39,739 nucleotides of DNA from Syntrophaceae bacterium UBA1411 (GCA_002304995.1 DBPV01000103.1:11540-51278); one strand, 5' to 3'; shown: positions 14,175 through 22,638, numbered from the stretch's first letter. Program-made: numbers and translations. The notes: generated from the sequence alone by a model not told the origin.

Positions 14175-14660
14175 ATGGTCGCGATCAGCATCCTGAAGTC
14201 GTTTGCTTTTTTTAAGGATTTCACCAACGATCAACTCGTTAAGCTCGAAGCTCTGGCAAATGAAGAGACCTATGCGGCCGGGACGCAGCTCTACTCGACG
14301 GGCGACCCCGCCAGAAGCCTCTATCTTCTTCAGGAAGGGAAGATTGCGCTGTTCATGGACAACTATATGGGGCCGGGCAAACCGCCCATGCAGGTCACCA
14401 TCGACATGATCACCAAGGGAGAATCCATGGGCTGGTCGGCGGTCGTGGAACCCTATCTTTACACGCTCAGCGCCCGCTGTCTCGAGAATACCAAGCTGAT
14501 CGCGTTTGACGCCGCCAGGCTGCGCGCCATGATGGAGGACGATTGCCCGCTGGGGTACAAAATCATGCAGTCCACCGCCAAGATCATCGCCTCGCGGCTG
14601 ACGCACACCCGCATCATCCTGGTCGGCGAGCGCGGCCTTTCCACACTGACCGATTATTAA
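14175..14660 (+). CDS. stand-alone cyclic-nucleotide-binding-fold protein
   Basis: This 161-residue protein has the cNMP-binding beta-roll of the Crp family (LKSFAFFKDFTNDQLVKLEAL, then FLYLLQEGKIALF-like strands) and the long C-helix (KIIASRLTHTR), but no HTH DNA-binding domain. In the phosphate-binding cassette the Gly-Glu is kept (KGESMGWSAVV), while the Arg-Ser/Thr that contacts the cyclic phosphate in CRP is replaced in EPYLYTLSARC. It may thus bind a different ligand or act as a degenerate sensor. The start follows AAAGGAG. It precedes the arginine decarboxylase gene by 22 bp, so it is probably cotranscribed and may regulate that enzyme or another partner. Confidence 0.85.
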   Translation: MVAISILKSFAFFKDFTNDQLVKLEALANEETYAAGTQLYSTGDPARSLYLLQEGKIALFMDNYMGPGKPPMQVTIDMITKGESMGWSAVVEPYLYTLSARCLENTKLIAFDAARLRAMMEDDCPLGYKIMQSTAKIIASRLTHTRIILVGERGLSTLTDY

Positions 14661-14682
14661 ATTCTTTCTCAAGGAGACGGCT

Positions 14683-15231
14683 ATGCTGGCTTTTGTTCCC
14701 AAAAAAATCTTCTTCACCAAAGGCGTGGGCACGCACAAAGACGAGCTGCACTCCTTTGAACGCGCCTTGCGCAACGCGGGCATCGAAAAATGCAACCTGG
14801 TCCAGGTGTCCAGCATTTTTCCTCCCGGCTGCAAGATGATTCCCAAGTCGCAGGGCCTCAAGTCGCTCGTGCCGGGCGCCATCACCTACTGCGTGATGAG
14901 CCGCTGCTGCTCGAACGAACCCAAGCGGCTTCTGGCCGCTTCGGTGGGCTGCGCGATTCCCGCGGATAAATCCTCCTACGGGTACATCAGCGAACACCAC
15001 GCCTTCGGCATGACGGAAAAGCAGACCGGCGACCACGCCGAAGACCTGGCCGCAGCCATGCTGGCCTCCACGCTGGGCATCGACTTCAACGTCGACGAGA
15101 GCTGGGACGAAAAAAAGGAAATTTTTAAAATCAGCGGCAAGATCGTCCGGACGCTGAACGTCACCCAGTCGAAAATCTGCGTGGACACCAAATACACCAC
15201 CGTCGTCGCCGCCGCTGTTTTTGTTTTCTGA
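14683..15231 (+). CDS. pdaD: pyruvoyl-dependent arginine decarboxylase
   Basis: The 182-residue proenzyme matches the archaeal/deltaproteobacterial PvlArgDC family: VPKKIFFTKGVGTHKDELHSFERAL, then the self-cleavage site VSSIFPPG (Ser43-Ser44), where Ser44 becomes the pyruvoyl group of the alpha chain. LVPGAITYCVMSR and GYISEHHAFGMTEKQTGDHAE are the other conserved blocks. It decarboxylates arginine to agmatine, the first step to putrescine and spermidine. No agmatinase or spermidine synthase lies in the window. It follows the cNMP-domain gene closely (SD AAGGAG). Confidence 0.95.
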   Translation: MLAFVPKKIFFTKGVGTHKDELHSFERALRNAGIEKCNLVQVSSIFPPGCKMIPKSQGLKSLVPGAITYCVMSRCCSNEPKRLLAASVGCAIPADKSSYGYISEHHAFGMTEKQTGDHAEDLAAAMLASTLGIDFNVDESWDEKKEIFKISGKIVRTLNVTQSKICVDTKYTTVVAAAVFVF

Positions 15232-15345
15232 AAAAAAAACGCCAACCGGCCGACCCGTCGCTGCAGCGGCAGTTGTGCCGCCCCGGCGGCGGCGCGCCGG
15301 AAATTCCGCAGCCGCCGTTCGGCTGCAAGAAACGCATTGTGACCT

Positions 15346-16206
15346 ATGAAAATCGAAATCCCCGAATTGAAACATCAGGACGTGGGCGGCGCCGAGCTCC
15401 CCTATCTGTATTACCCCGGCGGCGAGAAGAAAATGCTTTTCGCTCATGCCACCGGCTTTCTGCCCTGGCTGTGGCACCCGATCATCGAAGCGTTTCTTCC
15501 CGAATACTCGATCTGGGCTCCCTACATCTGCAACTACCGGTCGTGCGACCCGCACGAAGGCGGCCTGAAGTGGAACGTCATTGCCGAGGATCTGGGCGCG
15601 TTCTGCCGCGCGCAGAACATTGAAAACCACGTGCAGGTCGGCCATTCCATGGGCGCCACGGTTTCGACGATCACCGCCGCGCTTTTCGGCGTTCGTCCGC
15701 GCGGCATGATCCTCATCGAACCGATTTTCCTGCCCGAGGAATTTTACAGCCTGACGCCGAGCGTCAAGGACCATCCGCTGGCGTCCAAGTCGATCAAGCG
15801 CGTCAACCACTGGAAAAGCGAAGAAGATGCCATGACCTATCTGAATTCCCGCTCCTTTTTTACGAGCTGGGACAAGGAGATCCTGGATCTGTACAAGCGC
15901 TTCGGCATGGAAAAAATGCCGCAGGGCGACATGCGGCTCACCTGCACGCCGGAAAGCGAAGCGGCGATGTTCATGGGCGGCTGGTGCTGCAATCCCTGGC
16001 CGCTTCTGCAAACGATCGGCTGCCCCGCGCTGGTGATTGAAGGCGGACAGAGCCCCAACCGCGATTTCGTGGACGTCCGGCGGGCCGTCTCGCTTCTGCC
16101 CGAGGGACAATACGGGTCGGTGGCCGGCGCGGGCCATCTCATCCCGATGGAAAAACCCGGCGAGACCACCGCCATCATCAGGGATTTTATCGCAAAGCTG
16201 CCCTGA
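15346..16206 (+). CDS. alpha/beta-hydrolase fold protein
   Basis: The 286-residue protein shows the HATGFLPWLWHPIIE oxyanion segment, the nucleophile elbow GHSMGAT with Ser101, and the catalytic His264 in GAGHLIPMEKP; the acid residue is probably in the VIEGGQSPN loop. It lacks a signal peptide. The family includes esterases, haloalkane/epoxide-type enzymes and C-C hydrolases, and nothing in the sequence fixes the substrate. The 114-bp GC-rich gap after pdaD has no clear SD before this ATG, so the start is less certain; no better upstream start is visible. It lies in the plus-strand run between pdaD and a ParA-like ATPase. Confidence 0.85.
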   Translation: MKIEIPELKHQDVGGAELPYLYYPGGEKKMLFAHATGFLPWLWHPIIEAFLPEYSIWAPYICNYRSCDPHEGGLKWNVIAEDLGAFCRAQNIENHVQVGHSMGATVSTITAALFGVRPRGMILIEPIFLPEEFYSLTPSVKDHPLASKSIKRVNHWKSEEDAMTYLNSRSFFTSWDKEILDLYKRFGMEKMPQGDMRLTCTPESEAAMFMGGWCCNPWPLLQTIGCPALVIEGGQSPNRDFVDVRRAVSLLPEGQYGSVAGAGHLIPMEKPGETTAIIRDFIAKLP

Positions 16207-16257
16207 ACGTCGCGTGTGCGGTCGCAGCTTCCGGAAAAAACACTGGAGACGCAAAAC

Positions 16258-17022
16258 ATGGCCGGTCCCGACATCATCGCCTTGTGCAACCAAAAAGGGG
16301 GCGTCGGCAAAACCACCTGCGCCCTCAACATTGCCGTGGGGCTCACGCTGCTTCGGAAAAAAGTCCTTGTCATCGATTTCGATCCGCAGGCGCACCTGAC
16401 GTACTCGCTGGGCCTCGACGCCCCAAACCTGCCGGGCGCGATTGACGCGGTGATGAAGGGCGAAAAGCCCCTGGCCGATGCGATTCTGGACCTTAAGGGC
16501 CTGCAGGTTCTGCCCGCCGGCCCAAGCCTGGCGAAACTGGAAACGGAGCTTGCCGCGCGGCCGGGAAAAGAATCCCTGCTTAAAGATTGTCTGGCCGGAG
16601 CCGCGGACGTCTCCTACGTCATCATCGACTGCCCGCCGTCGGCGGGACTTCTGACCGTAAACGCCCTGGTCGCGTGCCGGGAGGTGTTCATTCCGCTGCA
16701 GATGGAGTTTCTGGCCCTGAAAGGCATGAGCCGTCTTCTGACGCTCATCGAAGACGTCCGGAAAACCTACGGAACGAACGGCCCCTCCTACCGCGTCATT
16801 CCCACGCGCTACGATGCGCGGAAAAGGCTCAACAACGCCATCATGGACAAGGTGCGCGAACGCTTCGGTCCGCGCGTGTTCCGGACCGTCATCCGCGAGA
16901 ACATCGCGATCGCGGAGGCGCCCAGTTTCGGCCAGTCCATCTTCGAATACGCCCCCAGAAGCCACGGCGCCGAAGACTATCTGGATCTGTGCCGGGAAAT
17001 GATCAGAAGACGACCGGTTTAA
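16258..17022 (+). CDS. ParA/Soj-family ATPase without a ParB partner
   Basis: The 254-residue protein has the deviant Walker A motif KGGVGKTT (residues 13-20), Walker A' DFDPQAH, and YVIIDCPPSAGLLTVNAL as Walker B, all typical of ParA/Soj P-loop ATPases. These form ATP sandwich dimers on DNA and move chromosomes, plasmids or protein clusters. No ParB-like or parS-like element is visible, so it is an orphan that may position something else, such as a chemoreceptor cluster or a multiprotein complex. The start ATG at 16258 follows GGAGA; the open frame from 16216 has no SD. It follows the hydrolase gene by 51 bp. Confidence 0.9.
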   Translation: MAGPDIIALCNQKGGVGKTTCALNIAVGLTLLRKKVLVIDFDPQAHLTYSLGLDAPNLPGAIDAVMKGEKPLADAILDLKGLQVLPAGPSLAKLETELAARPGKESLLKDCLAGAADVSYVIIDCPPSAGLLTVNALVACREVFIPLQMEFLALKGMSRLLTLIEDVRKTYGTNGPSYRVIPTRYDARKRLNNAIMDKVRERFGPRVFRTVIRENIAIAEAPSFGQSIFEYAPRSHGAEDYLDLCREMIRRRPV

Positions 17023-17126
17023 ACGTGTGTTTTTGGTGGTTCATCTTCCGGCCTTCGCAAACAGGACAACAGCGCGCAGACGCCGCAGCTGATCGGGAGG
17101 GGGAAAATAAGGATCGGGATACCGTA

Positions 17127-17621
17127 GTGAAAAAAGAATTTTTTATTCTGCTGATCTTTTTGTGTCCGCCCTGGCTCTGCCCGGCGGCGGAGCGGCCCGT
17201 CTGGGTGGAAGCGTCTGGCGTTGCGCGGCCGGACGAATGTGAAACGGTGAGCGAAGACGCCTATGTCGATATATTTTCGGTCGCCGCTGACGGGTCCGTG
17301 ACGCTTTTGCTGCCCAACGCCCGGATGGCCGACAACTTCGTCCGGGCAAACGCGTCCGCACAATTTCCGCCCGCCGGCAGCCGTATTGCGCTGAAAGCCA
17401 TGTTTTTGCCCGGCTGTGCAGGGAAAACGGCCGAAGAAAGAATCAAAATCATCGTTACAAAAAAAAGGGAACCGCTGCTTTCTCTGGGTTTTCAAGAAGG
17501 CCTTTTTCAGGTATATGACGACAGGTCGACCGGCATGATCGGCGATCTCGTCCGCAGGCTCAACGCCATCGATCCGGCGGACCGGGCTCAGGCCGTCGCG
17601 GTCTACCAATTAAAAAAATAA
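17127..17621 (+). CDS. secreted DUF4384-like protein
   Basis: The 164-residue product starts at a GTG with a signal peptide (KKEFFILLIFLCPPWLCPAAE). The body shows the DUF4384 pattern: AYVDIFSVAADGSVTLLLPN, an ADNFVRAN segment, FPPAGSRIALKAMFLPG and a final IIVTKKREPLL strand. DUF4384 domains occur in exported proteins with kinase- or caspase-like neighbours, but their function is not established. It probably acts in the periplasm or on the envelope. It lies 104 bp after the ParA gene and 10 bp before the DUF3617 gene. Confidence 0.7.
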   Translation: MKKEFFILLIFLCPPWLCPAAERPVWVEASGVARPDECETVSEDAYVDIFSVAADGSVTLLLPNARMADNFVRANASAQFPPAGSRIALKAMFLPGCAGKTAEERIKIIVTKKREPLLSLGFQEGLFQVYDDRSTGMIGDLVRRLNAIDPADRAQAVAVYQLKK

Positions 17622-17631
17622 GGAGACGCGT

Positions 17632-18048
17632 ATGAAAAAAAGTGCGATGTTTTTGATCGTTGCAGCGCTGGTGCTCTGGACGGCGGCCGCCCAGGCGCAA
17701 TTGAAGGACGGTCTGTGGGAAATCACCTCGCAGGCGCAGATATCGGGCATGCAGCAGCAGATGCCGCCCGCCACGGTCCGCCAGTGCATCACCAAAAGCG
17801 ATCCGGTTGTAAAAAACCAGGACAAGGACTATAACTGCAAAACGACCAGCCTGAAAGTCAGCGGCAACACTGTCACCTATGCCGTCGAATGCAAAGGCAA
17901 GGAAGGCACGATGTTCAGCGAAGGCAAGAACACCTATACCGGCAACGCGATGGAGGGCACGTCGACCACCAGCTTCAAGATGCAGGGTCAGCCGGCGATG
18001 CAGGTGAAAACCAAGATGTCGGGAAAGTATATCGGCCCCTGCAAGTGA
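17632..18048 (+). CDS. secreted DUF3617 protein
   Basis: This 138-residue protein has a signal peptide (cleavage after AQA near residue 22) and the DUF3617 hallmarks: LKDGLWEITSQAQISG at the mature N-terminus, TVRQCITKSDPV, a Cys pair pattern (DYNCKTT and VECKGKEG), GNTYTG-like and SGKYIGPCK at the end. Function of the family is unknown; proteins are small, periplasmic and disulfide-bonded. It follows the DUF4384 gene by 10 bp (SD AAGGAGA), so the two exported proteins are almost certainly made together. Confidence 0.88.
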   Translation: MKKSAMFLIVAALVLWTAAAQAQLKDGLWEITSQAQISGMQQQMPPATVRQCITKSDPVVKNQDKDYNCKTTSLKVSGNTVTYAVECKGKEGTMFSEGKNTYTGNAMEGTSTTSFKMQGQPAMQVKTKMSGKYIGPCK

Positions 18049-18099
18049 CATGCAGAAAACGGTTTTTCCGTGACTGCAAATAATATGAAGGAGAAATCA

Positions 18100-18849
18100 A
18101 TGAGACTGAAAGACAAAGTGGCAATCGTAACGGGATCGGGACGCGGCATCGGTGAAGGCATTGTGATGCGTTTTGCCGAAGAGGGTGCAAAAATCGTCGT
18201 CAACGACGTCAATGAAGCGGACGCGGCCAATGTGGTAAACCAGGTCAAGGCCAAGGGCGGCCAGGCCGTAGCGGTGCTGGGGTCGGTTTCCGACCGCGCC
18301 ACCGTGCAGAAAATGGTCGATACGGCCGTGAAGGAATTCGGGACGCTGGACATCATCGTGAACAACGCGGGCATCACGCGCGACGTCATGCTGCACAAGA
18401 TGACGGACGATCAGTGGAACGCGGTGATCGACGTGAACCTGACGGGCGTGTTTTACGGCATTCAGTGCGCGGCGCGCTACATGCGCGAAAAGGGATACGG
18501 CAAGATCGTCAACATTTCTTCGACGAGCGCGCTGGGAAACGCCGGCCAGCTTAACTATTCGGCCACGAAGGCGGGCGTGATCGGCATGACCAAGACGGCG
18601 GCCAAGGAGCTGGGCGCCAAGGGCGTGAACGTGAACGCGATTGCTCCGGGCATGATCTGGACGGACATGATGAAGAGCATGCCGCCGGACGTGATCAAAC
18701 AGATGGACGCCATGCTGCCTTTCATCGTGCCGATGAACCGGAAAGGCTCGCCGCAGGACATCGCCAACCTGGCGCTGTTTTTGGCCTCCGACGAAAGCTC
18801 GTTCATCACCGGCCAGGTCATCTTCTGCGACGGCGGAATGAAGATCTAA
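18100..18849 (+). CDS. fabG: FabG-like short-chain dehydrogenase (3-oxoacyl-ACP reductase type)
   Basis: The 249-residue enzyme is a classical SDR: TGSGRGIG cofactor motif (11-18), NNAG (88-91), catalytic Asn113, Ser140, Tyr153 and Lys157 (YSATK). The MLHKMTDDQWNAVIDVNLTG and DGG C-terminus fit FabG-type 3-oxoacyl-ACP/CoA reductases, which use NADPH. No acyl-carrier protein or other fab gene is nearby, so a beta-oxidation or alcohol dehydrogenase role is equally possible. The ATG at 18100 follows AAGGAG. It is the last gene of the plus-strand run and is followed by a strong terminator. Confidence 0.88.
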   Translation: MRLKDKVAIVTGSGRGIGEGIVMRFAEEGAKIVVNDVNEADAANVVNQVKAKGGQAVAVLGSVSDRATVQKMVDTAVKEFGTLDIIVNNAGITRDVMLHKMTDDQWNAVIDVNLTGVFYGIQCAARYMREKGYGKIVNISSTSALGNAGQLNYSATKAGVIGMTKTAAKELGAKGVNVNAIAPGMIWTDMMKSMPPDVIKQMDAMLPFIVPMNRKGSPQDIANLALFLASDESSFITGQVIFCDGGMKI

Positions 18850-18887
18850 GACAGGCTCGGGAAACGAGGCTGTAGGCTGTCAGGTTT

Positions 18888-18925
18888 CAGGGAGCAATCC
18901 GCCACGGATTGCTCCCTGTTTTTTT
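18888..18925 (+). terminator. strong Rho-independent terminator after fabG
   Basis: A perfect 14-bp stem (CAGGGAGCAATCCG at 18888-18901 with its complement at 18905-18918) closes on a 3-nt loop and is followed by T7. No T-tract follows on the minus strand, so it acts for the plus-strand run only. Confidence 0.95.
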
Positions 18926-18974
18926 ATGCTGAGATTGCGCCGATTCATCCTTCCGAACCGCGGGCGCGGCCATC

Positions 18975-19805
18975 CTATCGGCCGGCCGCTTTTTCCTCCA
19001 TCTGCTTCCGGATGTGAGCCATCGCCAACTCCTTGCCGGTCGTGTTGCTGAAAGAGCTCACCGGAGACAGACGCCGCAGGAAAACGATTTCCTCGTCTTG
19101 GGGAACCGGAAAAGACCCCAGCGGATCGGCGATCTTCAGATCCCAGGGAATATCGGCGCGAACCTCGTCCACGCCGACGCCGGGAAAAAGGGCGTCGAGG
19201 TACATTTCCCTGGTCTCGGGGTGGAATTTGAATATCCCCTTCGGCGTAATCAGAATGCTGGGCCCCGATCCGGGCGTGTAGCGGCCGGATTTCTCCCGTT
19301 CGTCGCCGCCCCCCAGATACCCGGGCGAAGTCATGTAGGGCAGCTTTTCGACAAATCCCTTGCCTTTCATCGTCAGGATGGTCTCTTTGGCATAGGCATA
19401 GAACTCCGGCGCCCCGCCGGCCGCCGTAATGCGCTGCGCGGCGGGAGGCGTGCCGAGAAAGGATGTGTTGAGATTGCCGTACTTGTCGATCTGCCCGACC
19501 CCAAGAAAGGCTTTGTCGAGGTAGCCGGCATAGGCGATGGTGGTAAAGACGCCGAACAGATCCACGGCATAGCCGTACCCCCGCGTGCAGGTCGCATCGG
19601 CGACGTTGACCGGCAAAACACACGGTTCGAAATCGACGATGCCCGATTCCATGAGCAGCACGGCTTCGGGAGCATGGGTTTTCTTGGCGACCGCGCCGGC
19701 CAGGATGGGCATGCCGATTCCCAGAGCGACCACGTCCCCGTTTTTAATCTGCCGGGCCGCCGTGACGATCAGAAGTTCCTCTTTCGTGACTTGTTTAGTT
19801 AACAT
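18975..19805 (-). CDS. CoA-transferase family I, beta subunit (glutaconate/3-oxoacid type, copy 1)
   Basis: The 276-residue subunit carries the catalytic glutamate Glu53 in LLMESGIVDFEP, which aligns with Glu54 of glutaconate CoA-transferase GctB. ALGIGMPILAGAVAKK, AGYLDKAFLGVGQIDKYGNLNTS and the GGGDEREKSGRY loop are family features. It swaps CoA between an acyl-CoA and a free acid through a glutamyl-CoA intermediate. Its ATG (SD AAAGGAGA) overlaps the end of the alpha-subunit gene by 11 bases, so the subunits are coupled. Substrate is unknown; glutaconate, other dicarboxylates or aromatic/alicyclic acids would suit syntrophs. Confidence 0.92.
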   Translation of the reverse strand: MLTKQVTKEELLIVTAARQIKNGDVVALGIGMPILAGAVAKKTHAPEAVLLMESGIVDFEPCVLPVNVADATCTRGYGYAVDLFGVFTTIAYAGYLDKAFLGVGQIDKYGNLNTSFLGTPPAAQRITAAGGAPEFYAYAKETILTMKGKGFVEKLPYMTSPGYLGGGDEREKSGRYTPGSGPSILITPKGIFKFHPETREMYLDALFPGVGVDEVRADIPWDLKIADPLGSFPVPQDEEIVFLRRLSPVSSFSNTTGKELAMAHIRKQMEEKAAGR

Positions 19806-20850
19806 CGACAAGGTCTCCTTTCTCGGCAATCAGTTGCTCCAGGCCGGCCATATCCACGCCCAGCAGCAGGGCCTGTCCGTACGTATCCCAGCCGGACTCG
19901 AAGGCCACGCCATAGTCGGCCGGCGCCGAATAGTAGGATCTGGCCCGGTAGCGGTTCAACGACTCCACGCCGAAGACGTCTATGTAATGTTTGATGTAGG
20001 AGGCGCGGTCCGGCAGTCCGTAAACCCATTCGTCGAACATCGACCGCAGCCCCTCGTCGGAAGAAAAGGAGTTGTCGATGAACCGCAGCATCGTCATGTC
20101 CGGATTCCGGTAGCCGGGCAGCTCCGAGGGATGGCATCCGTAAGGCTCTTCAATCACCGCGCTGACGCGGAATCCGGGAACGATGGTATGGTGAGGGCTG
20201 GATTTGATGACGTCGAAATCGACCAGTTCCTCGCAGCTGACAATGATCGTTTTGCTGGCCAGGCAGGCATGCACCGTGGACCCGAGGCCGCCCCAGTGCT
20301 GGGCGTTGCCGTGCTTGTCGGCGCGTTGCACATGGAGCAGGCAGACATCGGGATTGGCCGCCGGAACCACCGGAATTTCCCTTCCCGTAAAGGGACAGCG
20401 GACGACGCCGAATTTGTTTTCGCCCATGTAATCCCTGATCTTGAAAACATCGGAATCCATGATGGACGGCAGAACGGGCATGAAGGAATAGCCGTTGGCT
20501 CCCGCGGCGAGCCGCGCGTTGTACGTGAAATTGCTGTAGTCTTCGACCTGGAGCTTGCCCGCCCGCTGGTAGCGCTCCACCATACCGCCCGCGGTCCTGC
20601 CGCCCCACTTGTGCAGAAAGGCGGTGCAGAGCTTGTCGACGCAGTCGCCGGCAACCATGAATTCGACGTCCGCCGAACCGGATTGGCTGTAATAGGTCAG
20701 TCCTTTTTTCCTTTGACGGATGATTTCAAACAGCAAACTGAAAGGCAGACCTTCCGTATAGTTGCCGGTAATCACGCTGTCGCCGTCGTGAACATAACGG
20801 CTCACAGCCTCATGCGCCGTCATCACTTTGGATGGCCGACAATTCTTCAT
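19795..20850 (-). CDS. CoA-transferase family I, alpha subunit (copy 1)
   Basis: The 351-residue subunit resembles GctA: MTAHEAVSRYVHDGDSVITGNYTEG near the N-terminus, GLTYYSQSGSADVEFMVAG, NPDVCLLHVQRADKHGNAQHWG and the SKTIIVSCEELVDFD strand. It forms the CoA-binding side of the heteromeric transferase with the beta subunit encoded next. I use the second of two close ATG codons (20850), which is about nine bases from AGGAGG; the first, at 20856, is only four bases away. The 288-bp region upstream holds the terminator of the preceding binding-protein gene and no clear promoter. Confidence 0.92.
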   Translation of the reverse strand: MKNCRPSKVMTAHEAVSRYVHDGDSVITGNYTEGLPFSLLFEIIRQRKKGLTYYSQSGSADVEFMVAGDCVDKLCTAFLHKWGGRTAGGMVERYQRAGKLQVEDYSNFTYNARLAAGANGYSFMPVLPSIMDSDVFKIRDYMGENKFGVVRCPFTGREIPVVPAANPDVCLLHVQRADKHGNAQHWGGLGSTVHACLASKTIIVSCEELVDFDVIKSSPHHTIVPGFRVSAVIEEPYGCHPSELPGYRNPDMTMLRFIDNSFSSDEGLRSMFDEWVYGLPDRASYIKHYIDVFGVESLNRYRARSYYSAPADYGVAFESGWDTYGQALLLGVDMAGLEQLIAEKGDLVDVN

Positions 20851-21084
20851 GAACATTTCCTCCTGCTGGACATTTCATATCTCTTGAGCATCCCCCTGAT
20901 GCCATGCATCCATCCTTTCGTCAAAACTTTTTTGAAAGAGCGGACAGGTTTCCTTCATTACGCTGCGCAAACGGGGTGTGTAACGCCGGAATTACGCGGC
21001 AGGCTCTTCTAGCAGCGCGGGAATTTGCGGCGGGACATTCCTGTTCCCTACATGAACATCATTATCCGAAGACAAAAACCTGTG

Positions 21085-21132
21085 CAGGATGTGCGGAAAG
21101 CGGAACGCACCTGTCTCCTTCCGCACATCCTG
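21085..21132 (-). terminator. terminator of the orphan binding-protein gene
   Basis: A 14-bp perfect inverted repeat (CAGGATGTGCGGAA at 21085-21098, complement at 21119-21132) with a 20-nt loop lies 13 bases after the stop codon; on the minus strand a T5 tract follows about seven bases later. Confidence 0.75.
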
Positions 21133-21144
21133 ACGGATTGCCGA

Positions 21145-22638
21145 TTACTCTCCCCAGTCGCTCTTTCCTTTGCAGCGATCCAGCTGCTGATCCATGTAGG
21201 GAAGTATCTTCCCGGCCGGAATGAGCCACGCCGGTCCGGTAAAAGAGCAGCCCTTGTACCAGGAATAGGGAGGAATGGTCATGGATACTTTCTGTTGTTC
21301 CGGCGGCACGAATTCCGTAACGGAGAAATCCTGAATGCTCCGGTGATCACAGGCTCTCATTTTAACGATCGATCCGTTGGCATAACGATACGTGTCGCCC
21401 TCCCAGACCTTGATGATTTTTTCCGGATCGGTGCTTCCGGCTCTTTCGATGACGCTGAACAGCCAGTAGCCCGTCTGACCGTAAAGCGCTATCGATGTGG
21501 TGGCGCCAATCTCAAACAGGGAGCTTTTGTAAGGCAGCGTCGTCCATGTCTTCCACTGTTTTACCCAAGTGTTGTAAAATTTGATGAACGGGGGATAGTG
21601 CTTGAAAGGATAGGGCATGTCGTAGACGTCGATATGGACCAGCCCTTTTGTGCCTTCAACGCCGACTTCAATCAGGCCATTGGGTTCATTCATAAACAGG
21701 TTGGCGACAGGAAGCTTGATGCCCATCTGTCTCATCTGCTTCAAAAGGGTGACAGAATCGGGAACCCAGTCGCCCGTGTAAACGACCTCGGCGCCCGAAG
21801 CCCCGATTTTTGTCAGGTAAGGGGCAAAATCCGTCAGGAAAAGCTTATGATAATCCTCTCCGACAATCTGCGCCTCCGGATAGTAGTCCTTCAATCCCTG
21901 CTTGAAGCTCGCGGCCATGGCCCGGCCGAAGGAATAGTCCTGGCAGATGATATAAAACTTCTTTTCCTTTTTCCGAATCTGGCCGTAGTAGTAAGCCAAG
22001 CCCCGTCCGATCTGATCCGTTCCGGGAGAAGCCATAAAGGTATAACGGTTAAAATTCGTGGCATCCATGAGATCGTCGGCCAGCGAACCGTTATTCACGG
22101 CGATAACCTTGTATTTTTCAGCGACATTGCTGATGATTTTCATCAGATTGCTTCCCGATGTGCCGACCAGAACATGGACCTTGTCCTGCAAAACCAACCG
22201 CTCGGCAACCTTCTTGGCCACATCCGCTTTCGACTGGTGATCACCGATAATCACTTCGATCATCTTCTTTTTACCGTCGACCATGATGCCTCCGCGCCTG
22301 TTGATATCGTGCGCGGCGTACATAAGAGGCAAGGCATGGATCTGGCCGTTGATCGCTCCCGGTCCGGAAAAACAGTTTATATAACCGATTTTGATCGTGT
22401 CGCCTTTGGGGGCGACATAGGTGGCCGGATCAAAGTCCGACACATCCCCCATCTTGCTGACATCGTAGGCCGCATTGAGTTTAGGAAATTTGTCGGCCAT
22501 AGACTCTTGGACTGCCGCATTGGTTTTAACCATCTTTGCCGGCTTAGCTGCAAAAAGGTCCGCCGGCTGAAAAGCGACGATCGACCAGATAAAAAGCAGC
22601 GCTACAAAACACGTTAAACTCCTGACTGTCTTTTTCAT
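21145..22638 (-). CDS. branched-chain-type ABC substrate-binding protein (orphan)
   Basis: The 497-residue protein has a signal peptide (about residues 1-31) and the Periplasmic-binding-protein fold of LivJ/AmiC/urea-type receptors: IKIGYINCFSGPGAINGQ, HDINRRGGIMVDGKK, QSKADVAKKVAERLVLQDKVHVLVGTSGS, and the second-lobe IICQDYSFGRAMAASF with AEVVYTGDWVPDS. It is longer than LivJ (about 370) because of an N-terminal extension and a C-terminal tail. No permease or ATPase genes accompany it. Lying between two CoA-transferase operons, it may bind an aromatic or organic acid for an importer encoded elsewhere. Its codons are more AT-rich than its neighbours', which hints at a separate origin. Confidence 0.9.
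   Translation of the reverse strand: MKKTVRSLTCFVALLFIWSIVAFQPADLFAAKPAKMVKTNAAVQESMADKFPKLNAAYDVSKMGDVSDFDPATYVAPKGDTIKIGYINCFSGPGAINGQIHALPLMYAAHDINRRGGIMVDGKKKMIEVIIGDHQSKADVAKKVAERLVLQDKVHVLVGTSGSNLMKIISNVAEKYKVIAVNNGSLADDLMDATNFNRYTFMASPGTDQIGRGLAYYYGQIRKKEKKFYIICQDYSFGRAMAASFKQGLKDYYPEAQIVGEDYHKLFLTDFAPYLTKIGASGAEVVYTGDWVPDSVTLLKQMRQMGIKLPVANLFMNEPNGLIEVGVEGTKGLVHIDVYDMPYPFKHYPPFIKFYNTWVKQWKTWTTLPYKSSLFEIGATTSIALYGQTGYWLFSVIERAGSTDPEKIIKVWEGDTYRYANGSIVKMRACDHRSIQDFSVTEFVPPEQQKVSMTIPPYSWYKGCSFTGPAWLIPAGKILPYMDQQLDRCKGKSDWGE

Noticed and set aside
14614..16965. 783-codon minus-strand open frame
   Set aside because: It is antisense to four well-supported genes (pdaD, hydrolase, ParA and part of the cNMP gene) and shows no family motif.
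20857..20930. Possible sigma-54 site (TGGCATCAGG...ATGC) upstream of CoA-transferase copy 1
   Set aside because: The -24 GG and -12 GC are two bases too far apart for RpoN.
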